A stretch of 64,000 nucleotides of DNA from an uncultured Planctomycetota bacterium (GCA_900696525.1 CAADGL010000021.1:186001-250000), one strand, 5' to 3'. Counted from the stretch's first letter, positions 1 through 13,263 are shown. Notes: generated from the letters alone by a model not told the origin. Translations and numbers: made by a program.

Positions 1-717
1 CTGCGAGTCGCCGGCGCGATGGCAGTCGTCGCACGAGAGCGGCTCGCCCGGAATGCCGGGGAAGGGCCGCTTGGCGACGTCCATGTGGGTGTCGTGGCTG
101 AACCGGAGTCGTCCCGGGTCGGGCCGCGACAGCGCCGCGAAGTCCGGGTGGTCGCCGTTGCGCTTTCGCTTGCCGAACTGCGTGATCGAGCGCGCGAACG
201 GGCTGCCGGCGTCGAGCGGACGCAGGTCCGCGTGGCAGCTCGTGCAGTGCCGGTCGTCCATTTCCGTCAGCCGCACGAAGCCCGCATGCTCGGCGTGGCA
301 CGAGCTGCACGCGGCCCGGGGCTCGCGCGCGTCGGGGTGAGAGGCGGCGTGCGGAGCGGATAGCTGGTGCCAGGCCGACCGCGTCTCCGTATCGTGGCCG
401 ATCGTCCAGCCGTGACAGCTAAGGCAGCCGTCGTTCAGCGTGTGGGCCTTGTCGGCGTCGCTCTTCCAGAAACGCGCGAAGTGCGTCGCCTGCGTATGAC
501 ATGCGGCGCAGTTGTCAGCCAGCATCGCGTGGCCGATCGACATCGGCCCGCTGCTGAACGGCCGCTCGTCGCCGCGCACAAGCGTCGCGATCATCCAGCC
601 GGCGGCCAGCAGGGCCCCGCCCGCGGCGAGGGCGCGCTTCAGCAGGCGCTCGCGATGGACGCGCAGCGCGTAGAACAGATTGAAGCGGTCCCAGAGCGGC
701 TTCGGTTTGTAGGGCAC
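1..717 (-). CDS. Membrane-anchored multihaem cytochrome c, 3' end beyond the window edge
   Basis: Partial: 239 codons are visible and the gene runs off the left edge. I read it from the complement, starting at the GTG at 717; an in-frame stop lies a short way upstream and there is no ATG between. Residues about 1-50 are a basic segment followed by one hydrophobic helix (RALAAGGALLAAGWMIATLV), an uncleaved anchor like that of NapC/NrfH-type proteins. After it come five c-type haem motifs: CAACH, CLSCH, CSSCH, CTSCH and CDDCH. It should sit in the periplasm attached to the inner membrane and pass electrons between haems. It is the last visible gene of the electron-transfer operon, 80 bases after the di-haem b-type cytochrome, so it probably takes electrons from that protein. 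The exact family is not settled. Confidence 0.85.
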   Translation of the reverse strand, partial: MPYKPKPLWDRFNLFYALRVHRERLLKRALAAGGALLAAGWMIATLVRGDERPFSSGPMSIGHAMLADNCAACHTQATHFARFWKSDADKAHTLNDGCLSCHGWTIGHDTETRSAWHQLSAPHAASHPDAREPRAACSSCHAEHAGFVRLTEMDDRHCTSCHADLRPLDAGSPFARSITQFGKRKRNGDHPDFAALSRPDPGRLRFSHDTHMDVAKRPFPGIPGEPLSCDDCHRAGDSQ

Positions 718-797
718 AATGCCACCCGATCCAGAACGGCCACCCGATCACAGAATCACAAGATCACCCGCTCACCAGGCCAGAATGGCCCCCTGCC

Positions 798-1775
798 TCA
801 GTAATAGAGCGCCATCACCATATGCACCGCCGTCAGCACCAGCAACGCCGTCGTCAGCGGAATGTGCAGCAGCAGCCAGCCGTGCAGCACCCGGTGCAGC
901 CGAATCTGCCGCGCCTTCTGCCGCGCCTCGCCGCACAGCTCCTCCAGCGTGCGCAGCGCGGGCTCCATGCCCGGATGAATGTCGGTGCGCACCGCGTCGA
1001 ACGCGATTGACGCGCGCACCGCGCTGGCCAGCGCCGGCCGCCGGCTGCGGCAGTTCCGCAGGAACGGCGCCACCTGTCCGCCGTAGAACCGCAGCAGCGC
1101 CGCCAGGCCCTTCTCGATCGCCGCCGTCTGCTCCGCCGCCGCCGCCTTCGCGGCTTCGTCGGCGTCCGCCGCCACTTTCACGGCGGGCCCCTTGCGGAAC
1201 TCCGGCTGCTCTTCGCCGGTGAGCCGCAGCGTCTCCGACAGCTCCTGCTTGAACTGGGCGATCTCCGGCGTGTCGGGCGGGCAGTGCTCGGCGACGACCG
1301 CGAGCGCCTGCACGCGCATCTCGGCCAGCCGGCGTTCGATCTGCTCGTAGGTGGTTTCCTGCGGGACGGCGGTGGTGATGAGCCGCGGCATGGCATGTTG
1401 CAGGATCGCGCCGTACACGCCGCTGACCACGATCGCAATCAGCAGGCACATGAGCACGGTCGTCAGCGTGCCGCCGAACTGAAAGGCGCCGTGCAGCAGG
1501 ATGACCGGCAGGCTGAGGAGGCCAAGCCACAGGTGCCCGCGCAGCCAGGCGCTCATGGGCCCCAGGCGCAACAGCAAGGCCCGTCGCCGCGCCCCGAGCA
1601 GCGCCGCGAAGGCGATGAACGCCGTCCCGAGCGCGCCCAGCGCCAGGCCCAGCCAGCTATCTCCCTGCGGCGGCCCCGGGGCGGACGAGTCGGCCGCGAC
1701 GTAGGCGAGCGTGCAGACGGCGAGGATCACGAGCGAGGCGACGGCCCAGCCGCGGTGCGTGGCGTCGATTCTCAT
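798..1775 (-). CDS. Di-haem b-type membrane cytochrome, probable quinol oxidoreductase subunit
   Basis: 325 residues. The start ATG overlaps the stop of the upstream ferredoxin gene (ATGA), so translation is probably coupled. Four hydrophobic helices are clear: about 10-28, 42-62, 80-125 (probably two), then a charged Ala/Glu-rich region (about 130-285), then a last helix at 297-323. The His residues form two pairs with the same spacing: H81/H95 and H304/H318, each 14 apart. That is the spacing of the bis-His haem ligands of cytochrome b proteins. Known: such proteins oxidise quinol and carry electrons across the membrane. Inferred: it links the quinone pool, the soluble ferredoxin protein and the multihaem cytochromes. 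I do not recognise a named family. Confidence 0.7.
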   Translation of the reverse strand: MRIDATHRGWAVASLVILAVCTLAYVAADSSAPGPPQGDSWLGLALGALGTAFIAFAALLGARRRALLLRLGPMSAWLRGHLWLGLLSLPVILLHGAFQFGGTLTTVLMCLLIAIVVSGVYGAILQHAMPRLITTAVPQETTYEQIERRLAEMRVQALAVVAEHCPPDTPEIAQFKQELSETLRLTGEEQPEFRKGPAVKVAADADEAAKAAAAEQTAAIEKGLAALLRFYGGQVAPFLRNCRSRRPALASAVRASIAFDAVRTDIHPGMEPALRTLEELCGEARQKARQIRLHRVLHGWLLLHIPLTTALLVLTAVHMVMALYY

Positions 1776-3466
1776 CGGGCGACCGCCAGGGAGGGTGCGC
1801 GCCGCCCGGTGCGGCGGGCGTCGAAGAACTCCAGCGCGTCGACGCGCAGGGCGGCGTCGTGGGGGCAGGCGTAGACGCAACTGGGCTGGCCGTCGAAGAG
1901 CGACTGGCACTGGTCGCAGGTGTAGGCCACGCGGTCGTCGCCGGTCTTGAGCGGGCGGTCGATGACCTGGCCCTCGCGCTGCGACATGTTGATGGCGTCG
2001 TAGGGGCACTGGGCGGCGCACTTGGCGCAGCCGATGCACCAGTCCTCGATCACGATCTCGTTTCCCGGGCCTTTGTGGATCGAGCTGACCGGGCAGCCGA
2101 CCAGGCACACGGGGTCGCGGCACTGGCGGCAGGTGGAGGGCACGAGGAAATTGCCGAAGCGCTCGCCCTCGCGCAGCAGGCGCGTGCGGCCGTCGTCGTG
2201 CGTGTTGACGCAGGCGCGCACGCACTCGTCGCAGCGCGTGCAGCGGTCGAGGTCGATCAGCATCAGCTTCTGGCCCTGCACCAGCCCCAGCTCGTGGAAT
2301 CGGCCCGACACCGTCAGCCACGCCGCCTCCACCGCCGACGGCGCCTCCGGCGCGGCCTTGCGCTGCTCCTTGACGCGCTGAATCTCGTCGGCGACGGATG
2401 GCGCCGTTTCCAGCAGCCAGTCGAAGTCGGCCTTGGCGATCTGGATCAGCTCGGTCTTGCCCAGCGGGCGACCGGGACGATCGCTGCGACGCGCATGCTC
2501 GTGGGCGATGATGGTGGCGGAGCGCCGGCCGCCCTCCAGCGCGGTGCGCTCACCGAAGACGTCGTTGCGCATCAGCACGCCCAGGATCCGGTCGCCGCCG
2601 GGCGCTTTCTTGACGACGCGCACCTGCCCGATGCTGATGAGGAAGACGTCGTCGCCGGGGTCGCCCTCGCGGATGATGACTTCGCCCGGGTCTTTCTCGA
2701 TAAGCTTGACGCGCTTCTGCAACTCGGCCCGCTGCGCGTCGGTCAGCGACGCCAGGATCGGCAACGTCGCCAGGTGAGACTCCAGGGCGCGCTGCCGGTA
2801 CGTCTGCTCCAGTCGCTGCGTGAACTCCTCGTTCCCCTTGACCTTGGCGATCTCCTCCCAGACGACCTTGAGCATCTCCAGCGCGTAGGCCGGCTCCTCG
2901 GCCCGGATCGTCGCGGAGCGCGGCGTGCGGTGGCGACAGCTCATGTCGCCGAGGATTTCGCCCTCGTAGTGGCTCGCCACGCAACGGAACCCGCTGCGCT
3001 CCAGCGGGCCGACCAGCGCGCGGCGCGGCGTCTCGGCCTGGCGGGCGCGAGCCTTTCCGGAAGTGAGCCGGCCGAACCAGTTCAGGACGGCGCCGCCGGC
3101 GGGGGGCGCCGTGCGGACGTAGCTGCGGGCCTTGACGCGCGGGCCGGCCTCGACCGGGCGGGCCGGGGGCGCGACGCCGAGGATCGCGCGGATCTCGTCG
3201 GAGCTGAGCAGGTAGAAGGCGGTGAAGCCCGGATCGCCCTGGTTGAAGAGAATCTCGCCGTTGTCGAAGTAGCGCAGCACGAACGCGTCGGGCACCTTGA
3301 CCTTCTTGGTCCAGTAGTCGGGCCCGAGCGGGGCGCCCTTCGGGTCCGTGCCGCGGAAGGGCGCCAGGTTCGCGAACTGCTCGAATGAAAGCGCACGGTC
3401 GCCGCGGCCGGACCTCGGCTTGAGATGCGCCCCGCGCGCCTCGCCTTCCTGTACGGGTTTGGCCAT
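1772..3466 (-). CDS. Tandem cyclic-nucleotide-binding-like domains fused to a four-cluster ferredoxin
   Basis: 564 residues with no signal peptide, so cytoplasmic. Residues about 55-220 and 225-380 are two CNB-like domains. The first has LRYFDNGEILFNQGDPG and the cassette core RTPRSATI, with an insertion of roughly 60 residues between them. The second has PGEVIIREGDPGDDVFLI and FGERTALEGGRRSATI, so the cassette Glu and Arg are kept. From about residue 405 there is a ferredoxin module with four Cys clusters: CTRCDECVRAC, CRQCRDPVCLVGCP, CIGCAKCAAQCP and CDQCQ...CVYACPHD. This resembles the B subunits of molybdopterin oxidoreductases (DmsB/NrfC type). It lies next to a b-type cytochrome, so it probably carries electrons on the cytoplasmic face. 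The CNB domains suggest ligand control of electron flow, but this is inference. Confidence 0.85.
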   Translation of the reverse strand: MAKPVQEGEARGAHLKPRSGRGDRALSFEQFANLAPFRGTDPKGAPLGPDYWTKKVKVPDAFVLRYFDNGEILFNQGDPGFTAFYLLSSDEIRAILGVAPPARPVEAGPRVKARSYVRTAPPAGGAVLNWFGRLTSGKARARQAETPRRALVGPLERSGFRCVASHYEGEILGDMSCRHRTPRSATIRAEEPAYALEMLKVVWEEIAKVKGNEEFTQRLEQTYRQRALESHLATLPILASLTDAQRAELQKRVKLIEKDPGEVIIREGDPGDDVFLISIGQVRVVKKAPGGDRILGVLMRNDVFGERTALEGGRRSATIIAHEHARRSDRPGRPLGKTELIQIAKADFDWLLETAPSVADEIQRVKEQRKAAPEAPSAVEAAWLTVSGRFHELGLVQGQKLMLIDLDRCTRCDECVRACVNTHDDGRTRLLREGERFGNFLVPSTCRQCRDPVCLVGCPVSSIHKGPGNEIVIEDWCIGCAKCAAQCPYDAINMSQREGQVIDRPLKTGDDRVAYTCDQCQSLFDGQPSCVYACPHDAALRVDALEFFDARRTGRRAPSLAVAR

Positions 3467-3579
3467 ATGGTTGAGTGATGAGCGGCGAGCTCAGAGCAAC
3501 GCGTGCGTATCGGCCACGGAGGGCAAGCCTGCCGGCGGACAACGCACGCGTTACCGCGCACTCGTCACTCTGAACACCC

Positions 3580-3905
3580 CTAGTAGCTTCCCAGTCCCTC
3601 GGGCCGGATGTGCGGCGAGTGCGACCAGCGCAGCTCGATCAGCCGCAGCAGGTCCAGCCCGTGCCAGTCGGTCGCCCACGTGCCCTCGTCGGCGCTGCGC
3701 GCCTGGCCGAAGTGCTGCCCCCCGCCCATGTGCCGGCCGTGCAGCCCCTCATGATCGCGTTGCACGGCCAGCGGCGAGACGCTGCGCGGGCCGCAGCCGG
3801 CCGCGAGCGCCGCTCCGCACGCCAGAACGCAGATCGCCAAGCGCCACGACCATCGTCTCGCGCGGCGGCTGGGCACGCGCCCGCGCTTCGTACCGGCGGC
3901 GGAGG

Positions 3906-3909
<4 letters not shown>
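3580..3909 (-). CDS. Small probable lipoprotein in the cytochrome operon
   Basis: 109 residues. Its ATG overlaps the stop of the decahaem gene (ATGA), so it is probably co-translated with it. A basic N-terminus is followed by the hydrophobic stretch [17 protein letters not shown], whose last Cys fits a lipobox. The rest is hydrophilic and rich in His, Gly and Trp ([36 protein letters not shown]). There is no CXXCH motif. I do not recognise the family. The tight coupling to a secreted multihaem lipoprotein suggests an accessory role such as assembly, metal or haem handling, or complex stability, but this is only inferred from position. About 113 bases separate it from the CNB-ferredoxin gene, with no visible terminator. 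Confidence 0.7.
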
Positions 3910-8039
<4,130 letters not shown>

Positions 8040-8110
8040 GTGCAGGTCCATCCTCGTAAGCCGCACCGCCCCGGCCGGCGCAGCGGCCGGCCCCGGCGGA
8101 CCGGCGTGCG

Positions 8111-10051
8111 TCAGTACTTGAGCGTCAGCGACGTAAACACCTGGTAGAGCGGGTCGCTCTCTTCGTAGATCTTGGCGAAGCCGGCGCCCGGGAACAGCGC
8201 GGCGACGCCGGCGGTAAAGATCACGTTGTTGTTGAGCAGCGGCCGGTAGATGAAGCCCAGGCTGACGTCGAGGCCGATGCGGTTGCTGAGGCCCGGCTGC
8301 TTGAGGAGCAGTTCGAGCGGCTCGACGTCGTCGAACCAGAGGTAGTTGGCGTTCACGACCGTCTTGAGCTTGGGCGTGACCTCGACGTCGAAGCCCGCGT
8401 TGACCAGGAAGAGGCCCGGGTTCACGAAGTTGCTCTGCCCCTCGATCTTGCTCGACGACAGGTCGGGGAACAGGCTGTTGCGGTTCACCAGGTTCGTGTT
8501 CAGCAGGCGAATGCCCTGGCGGTTCCAGTAGCTGAACTGCCCGCCGGCGAAGTTCGGATTCTCGAGGATGCCGTCGAAGCCGCGGCCCTCGCGGTCCTGC
8601 GGCGAGCTGTCGCCCGAAGCCCACAGGAACCCGGTGCGCAGCCGCAGCCAGTCGATGTCCACCGACGGCTCGATCGCGAACATCTGGGCGTTGATCGTGA
8701 TCTCGCGCGTCTCGCGCTCCGAGCCGATCAGCGCCTGGTTGCGCTCCTGCTTGCCGGCGATGGCGTTGAAGGTGTCGCGGCCGACGACCCAGTAGAACTG
8801 GTGCATGAGGTTCAGGCGGCCGATGTGCCCGTCGCCGCCCCAGCCGAAGTAGGCCGCCCGCAGGTCGTGCGGCTCGAAGCTGCCGACCGGGTCGGGCCGC
8901 ACGAGAAAGCCGTTGCGGTCGAAGTGCAGGTTGCGGTCGCGCTGGTCATCGAGATTGAAGTGGAACGACAGCGTCTGGGTGAAGCCCTTGCGATAGCCGG
9001 GCGGCAGCCACTCGAAGTCGAGCGAGTCCTGGCGGTAGTAGTTGGCGATGATGACCTGCTGGTGGCGCGCGTCCCAGGTGTTCAGCTCGCTGTTGGTCTC
9101 CTTCTCGGCCTGGAAGAACCAGGCGATGTTCCACTGGTCGCGGTTGGCCTCGTTGCTGCCGAAGAGCCGCACGCCCTGGGCCACGTCGGCGAAAATGAAG
9201 CCGCGGAAATCCGACACGAAGGGCTGCCGGCCCATGCGCACGCTGACGAAGTCGTACTGCGGACTCAGGTCCGCCAGCTTCAGCTCCAGGAACAGCTCCT
9301 GCACCGAGAAGTACGCGTTCGTGCGATAGCGCCCGCGGCGGACGTCGATGTTCGTGACGCCCAGCTCCTCGACCTCGGTGTAGTTGACGTTGAAGACCGG
9401 CGTGAAGCGGAACTTCCAGTCGAAGGGCTTGTAGGACGACGCCCCGTGGAACAGCTCGAACGTGCCGATCAGGCTCTGGCTGAAGAAGTGCTGCTCCTGG
9501 TCGCCGAAGAACGGGATGCGCTCCGGGCGGCTCGCGCTTTCGCCGCTGGGCGTCGGAAGCTGCCGGAACTCGTAGTACGTGTCCAGGATCAGCGTCGCCG
9601 AGAAGAAGATCTGGTCGCCGATCAGCGGGTAGTCGCCCTTCAGCACGTTCTGGTTGTACGGGTCGAACCAGTGGCCGCGCTGATACTGGTAGTTCCCGCT
9701 GATCTCGCCCGTCACGAACGGATCCAGCGGATTGTGCTGCCCCAGCCGGTCATAAACCGGAAAGCCGATCCGCCAGCGGTCCGCGATCGGCAGGAAACCG
9801 TCCGACGGATCCACCACCCGCGGAAACAGCACCGTCGTCGGCCCGGAAAACCCCGCCGGATCGAGCGGAGTCGCCTCCTGCTCGGCCAGCAGGTCCCAGA
9901 CATTGCCCGGATGCGGCGCGCCCTCGGCGGGCTGCGTCGTCGGCGGCGGCGAGTCGTGGCCGCCGGCCAATGATCGGCCGGCAACGGCCAGGCAGGCGCC
10001 GCTGAGCCAGGCGGCGGCACAGAGGCGTGCGGCTGGGCTTGAACGCACCAT
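8111..10051 (-). CDS. Outer-membrane beta-barrel (porin-like), putative sheath for the multihaem conduit
   Basis: 646 residues with an N-terminal signal ([16 protein letters not shown]). The rest is rich in alternating aromatic/polar strands with Tyr/Phe-rich segments (e.g. [40 protein letters not shown]) and ends in a strand with a terminal aromatic, LTLKY, as in outer-membrane barrels. Strand content and length would suit a barrel of about 20 or more strands. It lies 71 bases before the decahaem gene on the same strand. Known: porin-cytochrome complexes pass electrons across the outer membrane through a multihaem protein held inside a large barrel. Inferred: this pair does the same. I do not recognise it as MtrB or any other named porin, and a passive alginate- or phosphate-type porin is an alternative. 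Confidence 0.8.
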   Translation of the reverse strand: MVRSSPAARLCAAAWLSGACLAVAGRSLAGGHDSPPPTTQPAEGAPHPGNVWDLLAEQEATPLDPAGFSGPTTVLFPRVVDPSDGFLPIADRWRIGFPVYDRLGQHNPLDPFVTGEISGNYQYQRGHWFDPYNQNVLKGDYPLIGDQIFFSATLILDTYYEFRQLPTPSGESASRPERIPFFGDQEQHFFSQSLIGTFELFHGASSYKPFDWKFRFTPVFNVNYTEVEELGVTNIDVRRGRYRTNAYFSVQELFLELKLADLSPQYDFVSVRMGRQPFVSDFRGFIFADVAQGVRLFGSNEANRDQWNIAWFFQAEKETNSELNTWDARHQQVIIANYYRQDSLDFEWLPPGYRKGFTQTLSFHFNLDDQRDRNLHFDRNGFLVRPDPVGSFEPHDLRAAYFGWGGDGHIGRLNLMHQFYWVVGRDTFNAIAGKQERNQALIGSERETREITINAQMFAIEPSVDIDWLRLRTGFLWASGDSSPQDREGRGFDGILENPNFAGGQFSYWNRQGIRLLNTNLVNRNSLFPDLSSSKIEGQSNFVNPGLFLVNAGFDVEVTPKLKTVVNANYLWFDDVEPLELLLKQPGLSNRIGLDVSLGFIYRPLLNNNVIFTAGVAALFPGAGFAKIYEESDPLYQVFTSLTLKY

Positions 10052-10168
10052 CGTCTCTCCACGGGACCGTGGGGCGGTCCGTCGAAGAACGTGCGACGCG
10101 GAAAGCGGCCGAGGTCCGCGCCGAGCGGCGTCGGCGCGAGGCTGCCCCGAATTGCAGCGCGAAGCGGC

Positions 10169-10357
10169 CTAGGCGCCGCCGCCGAGAAGTGCCGTAGTGA
10201 TCGCCGAGCCGATGCCGGCAAGAATCTGCGCCAAGACAGGCTGAGCGGTAGAGGCGAAGAACCGTCCGGCGCCGGATGGACAACCCTGAAGGGCCACGGC
10301 GCCCGACCCGAGCAGCGTCAACTGAACGACCCACTTGTGACTGAGCCATCGTGTCAT
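10169..10357 (-). CDS. 62-residue probable lipoprotein, first gene of the cytochrome operon
   Basis: I chose the ATG at 10357 because GGGAG sits about 9 bases upstream and the encoded peptide then begins MTRWLSHKWVVQLTLLGSG, a compact signal, followed by AVALQGCPSG with a lipobox-like Cys. The frame stays open for another 31 codons upstream, but that extension is Arg-rich and has no ribosome site. The mature part is short and ends ITTALLGGGA. It lies between the operon promoter (10524-10551) and the barrel gene. I do not recognise the family. Position suggests a lipoprotein that helps assemble the outer-membrane complex, but a leader-peptide role is also possible. Confidence 0.6.
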   Translation of the reverse strand: MTRWLSHKWVVQLTLLGSGAVALQGCPSGAGRFFASTAQPVLAQILAGIGSAITTALLGGGA

Positions 10358-10523
10358 GAGCTGATACTCCCTTGTAGAAGTGCCGCGCCTTGCCGTCGCG
10401 GAAATCCGTCGCCGCATCGCGCCCTCTTGCGAGAAGCCGCAGCCTGCCATTCAACCGGCCCGAGCGGGCCCGACGCCTGCTGAATGAGAAACTTTGAACG
10501 GAAACGACCGCACCGCGCGGCTA

Positions 10524-10551
10524 AGAGTAGCACGCGCCGCCGCTGCGTCAA
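10524..10551 (-). promoter_or_regulatory. Sigma-70-type promoter of the cytochrome operon
   Basis: On the minus strand: TTGACG, 16-base spacer, TACTCT. Predicted start of transcription is near 10517, giving a leader of about 160 bases before the first gene at 10357. It is back to back with the plus-strand promoter at 10600. Confidence 0.6.
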
Positions 10552-10599
10552 CCCCGCGCGTCCGCCGCGCGGCGCACGGTGCGCGCCCCGCGCCGCGGC

Positions 10600-10629
10600 T
10601 TGACAAGCGCGCCGGCCCGAATCTAAGCT
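10600..10629 (+). promoter_or_regulatory. Promoter for the GlcG/HbpS-like lipoprotein gene
   Basis: TTGACA, 18-base spacer, TAAGCT. Predicted start of transcription is near 10636, about 100 bases before the ATG at 10740. It diverges from the cytochrome operon promoter, with about 50 bases between the two -35 boxes. Confidence 0.55.
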
Positions 10630-10739
10630 GCGCGGCGCCTCGAGCAGTTGGCCGGTCGTTTCCGAGTTCTCGGCCGTCTGGTTGCCCCGTCGAGCGCCGT
10701 CGAGCGCCGGCGCGGCGCCCAGCCCAGGATCCATCGCCG

Positions 10740-12479
10740 ATGACACGCGAGCCGCCACGCGCCGTCCCGCCGCCTGAAGCAGCGCAGACCGCCATACCAC
10801 AGCACGGCCATCGCTGCCGCCGTGCCGCGCCGGGCGCACGCCCGCGCCTCGCGCTGCTCGCCGCGGGCCTGGCCGTCGCGTGTGGCGCTGCGCTCGCGCC
10901 GCTGGCGCTTCCGGGCTGCGGCGGCGCGCTGTCGCTTGGTAACCCCGGCACGCCCGGCGGTATCACCTCGCCGCTGACGGCCGAGGACGTGACGAAGATC
11001 ATCGCGGCGGCGGCGGGCTCGTTGACGCAGCCGCTGGTGATCGCGGTGGTCGATCGCGAGGGCAACATCCTCGGCCTGTTTCGCAAGAACGGCGCGCCGG
11101 AGACTGTGCAGGTGTTCCTCGTCGGCCAGACGCGCACCGTCAACGCCAACGAGCTGGCCGTCGCCCTGGCGCGGACCGGCGCATTCTTCGGCAACGATCA
11201 GTCGCCGCTCACCTCGCGAACGATCCGCTTCATCAGCCGCGAGCACTTTCCGCCGCAGTTCGGCCCCGACGGCCGCACGACCGGCGTGAACTTCACGCCC
11301 TCGGGCGACCTGTGGAACATCGAGAGCACCAACCGCGGCTGCACGCTCAGTCTCGAGTTCAACCCAGGTCAGGACGTGCCCCCGGCCCGCTCCATCGACG
11401 GCACGGGCCCCGGATTGGGCATCGCCACCGTTCCCGGCGGCATCCCGCTGTACAAGTTCTCGAAGGCCGTCGGCGGCATCGGCGTCTGCGGCGCGATCGG
11501 CGCGACGCACGAAGACCGCGCCAACCTGGCCGAGTTCGCCGCCTTCGCCGGCTCCTTCGGCGCCGGCTTCGGCCTCCAGCCCCTGCCGCCGCGGGAGATT
11601 TTCCTGTTCAGCGTGCGGCTGCCGATCGTGGAGCAGGACGGGCGGCCGTTCGGCACGGTGGGCGAGTCGTTCACGGACCTTTCGGAGATCGGGGCGTTCG
11701 TCGCGGTGCCGGACCTGGCGGTTCCCGGCGCCATGGTGGCCGGCCCACAGGATGCGCCGCGACTGAAGGTTCCGGAAGGCTGGCTGGTCGGGCCGCTGAG
11801 CAGCCCGGAGCTGCGCGACACCGAGGTGCGCGGGATCATCACCCGCTGCATCGCGCGGGCGCGTGAGACGCGCGCCGCCATCCGCCTGCCGCTCGAGGCC
11901 CACGCCCGCATGGTCATCGCCGTCGGCGACCTCGAAGGCCGCATCCTCGGCCTCTACCGCATGGAGGACGCCACCGTCTTCAGCATCGACGTCGCCGCCA
12001 CCAAGGCCCGCAACGCGGTCTACTTCAGCGGGTTTGACCGCAGCCCGCTCGACCTGCCCGGCGTGCCGCTGGGGACGGCGGTTACGGCGCGCACGCTGCG
12101 CTTCGGCAGCCAGCCGTTCTTCCCGGCGGGCATCCAGAGCACGACGCCCGGCCCGTTCTATCCGCTGCTCGTGCAGAACTACGAGAATCCCTGCACGCAG
12201 GGCTACCAGCCCGCCGGGCCGAACCAGAGCGGCATCGTGTTCTTCCCCGGCTCGGCCCCGCTGTATCGCGGCGGACTCGTGCTCATCGGCGGCCTTGGCG
12301 TCAGCGGCGACGGCGTCGACCAGGACGACCGCGTCACCGGCGCCGGCATCGTCGGCTACGAGGCGGCCCCGCTCATCCGCGCCGACCAGATCACCATTCG
12401 CGGCGTGCGGCTGCCTTACATGAAGGATCCGCGCAGCGCCGGCGTGGACATCATTTCCGATCGCCCCGGCGGCGACTAG
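10740..12479 (+). CDS. Exported protein with two GlcG/HbpS-like (DUF336) domains
   Basis: 579 residues from the ATG at 10740 (AGGA about 11 bases upstream). The frame is open further upstream, but the promoter at 10600 would exclude most of that. Residues about 28-60 are a basic then hydrophobic segment ending ALPGCGG, a probable lipoprotein signal. The first domain has PLVIAVVDREGNILGLFRKNGAP...ALARTGAFFGNDQSPLTSRTIRFIS. The second repeats it: HARMVIAVGDLEGRILGLYRMEDATVFSIDVAATKARNAVYFSG. These match the GlcG/HbpS fold, known to bind haem or small ligands. Each half also carries a GGIPLYK or GSAPLYR...GGLGVSGDGVDQDD segment typical of the family. Being divergent from a haem-rich operon, a haem-binding role is attractive, but it is not shown by the sequence. 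Confidence 0.8.
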   Translation: MTREPPRAVPPPEAAQTAIPQHGHRCRRAAPGARPRLALLAAGLAVACGAALAPLALPGCGGALSLGNPGTPGGITSPLTAEDVTKIIAAAAGSLTQPLVIAVVDREGNILGLFRKNGAPETVQVFLVGQTRTVNANELAVALARTGAFFGNDQSPLTSRTIRFISREHFPPQFGPDGRTTGVNFTPSGDLWNIESTNRGCTLSLEFNPGQDVPPARSIDGTGPGLGIATVPGGIPLYKFSKAVGGIGVCGAIGATHEDRANLAEFAAFAGSFGAGFGLQPLPPREIFLFSVRLPIVEQDGRPFGTVGESFTDLSEIGAFVAVPDLAVPGAMVAGPQDAPRLKVPEGWLVGPLSSPELRDTEVRGIITRCIARARETRAAIRLPLEAHARMVIAVGDLEGRILGLYRMEDATVFSIDVAATKARNAVYFSGFDRSPLDLPGVPLGTAVTARTLRFGSQPFFPAGIQSTTPGPFYPLLVQNYENPCTQGYQPAGPNQSGIVFFPGSAPLYRGGLVLIGGLGVSGDGVDQDDRVTGAGIVGYEAAPLIRADQITIRGVRLPYMKDPRSAGVDIISDRPGGD

Positions 12480-12540
12480 CATTGCGCCCCGCGCAGACAC
12501 GCTCCGAGCGCCGCCCGCGCCGGATGGAGCCTCACCGCCG

Positions 12541-13263
12541 ATGAGCCGCGATCCCTACTGCCGCGCCTGCGGATACTCGCTGGTCGGACTGACGGAATCG
12601 AGCAAGTGTCCCGAGTGCGGCCGGCCGATCGTCGAAGTGCTGGAGCGCGGCCCGGCCCGCACCTGGGGCCGCCGCTACAAGTCTGACATCGTCATCTTCG
12701 GGTTGCCGCTGCTGCACATCGCCACCGGCCCGAGCGACGACGAGCGCGTCGGCAAGGCCCGCGGCATCATCGCCATCGGCGACGAAGCCGTCGGCTGGCT
12801 GGCGCTCGGCGGATACGCCCGCGGCTGGGTCGCCCTCGGCGGCTGGGCCGTGGGCGTCGTCGCCATGGGCGGCTGCGCCTGCGGCCTCGTCGCGATCGGC
12901 GGCGGCGCGATCGGCGCCATCGCGCTCGGCGGCGGAGCGATCGGCCTGGTCGCACACGCCGGCGGCGCGATCGGGATCATCGTACAGGGAGGTGGAGCCT
13001 TCGGCTACCTCGTCGAGGCGGGCAGCGGCTGGGGAGCGCACGTGACCGCCGGCAACCGCACGGACCCGTACGCGGTCGATTTCTTTCGAGCCTTCAACCG
13101 CGCGCTCGGCGCGTCGCCGCCACAGGGACCGCGCTTCCTGCTGGTGATGCTGCTGTGGCGTGTAGCGCTGGCCGCGGCGCTGGCGCTGCCGCCGGCGCTG
13201 CTGGCGCTATGGGGCTATCTGCGCGCGACCCGCTCGCCGCCTGACGCGGACCGCGAGCCTTGA
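12541..13263 (+). CDS. Zinc-ribbon membrane protein with ten-residue Gly/Ala repeats
   Basis: 240 residues. The N-terminus is a zinc ribbon (CRACGYSL...CPECG, Cys at about 7, 10, 24, 27). Residues about 75-165 are nine near-perfect ten-residue repeats of the form G-h-h-A-h-G-G-x-A-x, for example GWLALGGYAR, GVVAMGGCAC, GLVAIGGGAI and GAIALGGGAI. A C-terminal hydrophobic helix (FLLVMLLWRVALAAALALPPALLALWGYL) anchors it in a membrane. The repeats would suit a solenoid or a set of closely packed glycine-rich helices. It begins 61 bases after the GlcG-like gene on the same strand. I do not know the function. The ribbon-plus-repeat layout is one I associate with planctomycetes, from memory only. 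Confidence 0.8.
   Translation: MSRDPYCRACGYSLVGLTESSKCPECGRPIVEVLERGPARTWGRRYKSDIVIFGLPLLHIATGPSDDERVGKARGIIAIGDEAVGWLALGGYARGWVALGGWAVGVVAMGGCACGLVAIGGGAIGAIALGGGAIGLVAHAGGAIGIIVQGGGAFGYLVEAGSGWGAHVTAGNRTDPYAVDFFRAFNRALGASPPQGPRFLLVMLLWRVALAAALALPPALLALWGYLRATRSPPDADREP

Noticed and set aside
1859..3388. 509-codon plus-strand frame opposite the CNB-ferredoxin gene
   Set aside because: Antisense of a gene with clear Cys clusters; no motif of its own.
8040..8624. N-terminal extension of the decahaem frame
   Set aside because: It would run through the barrel gene in another frame and lose the lipoprotein signal at 8039.
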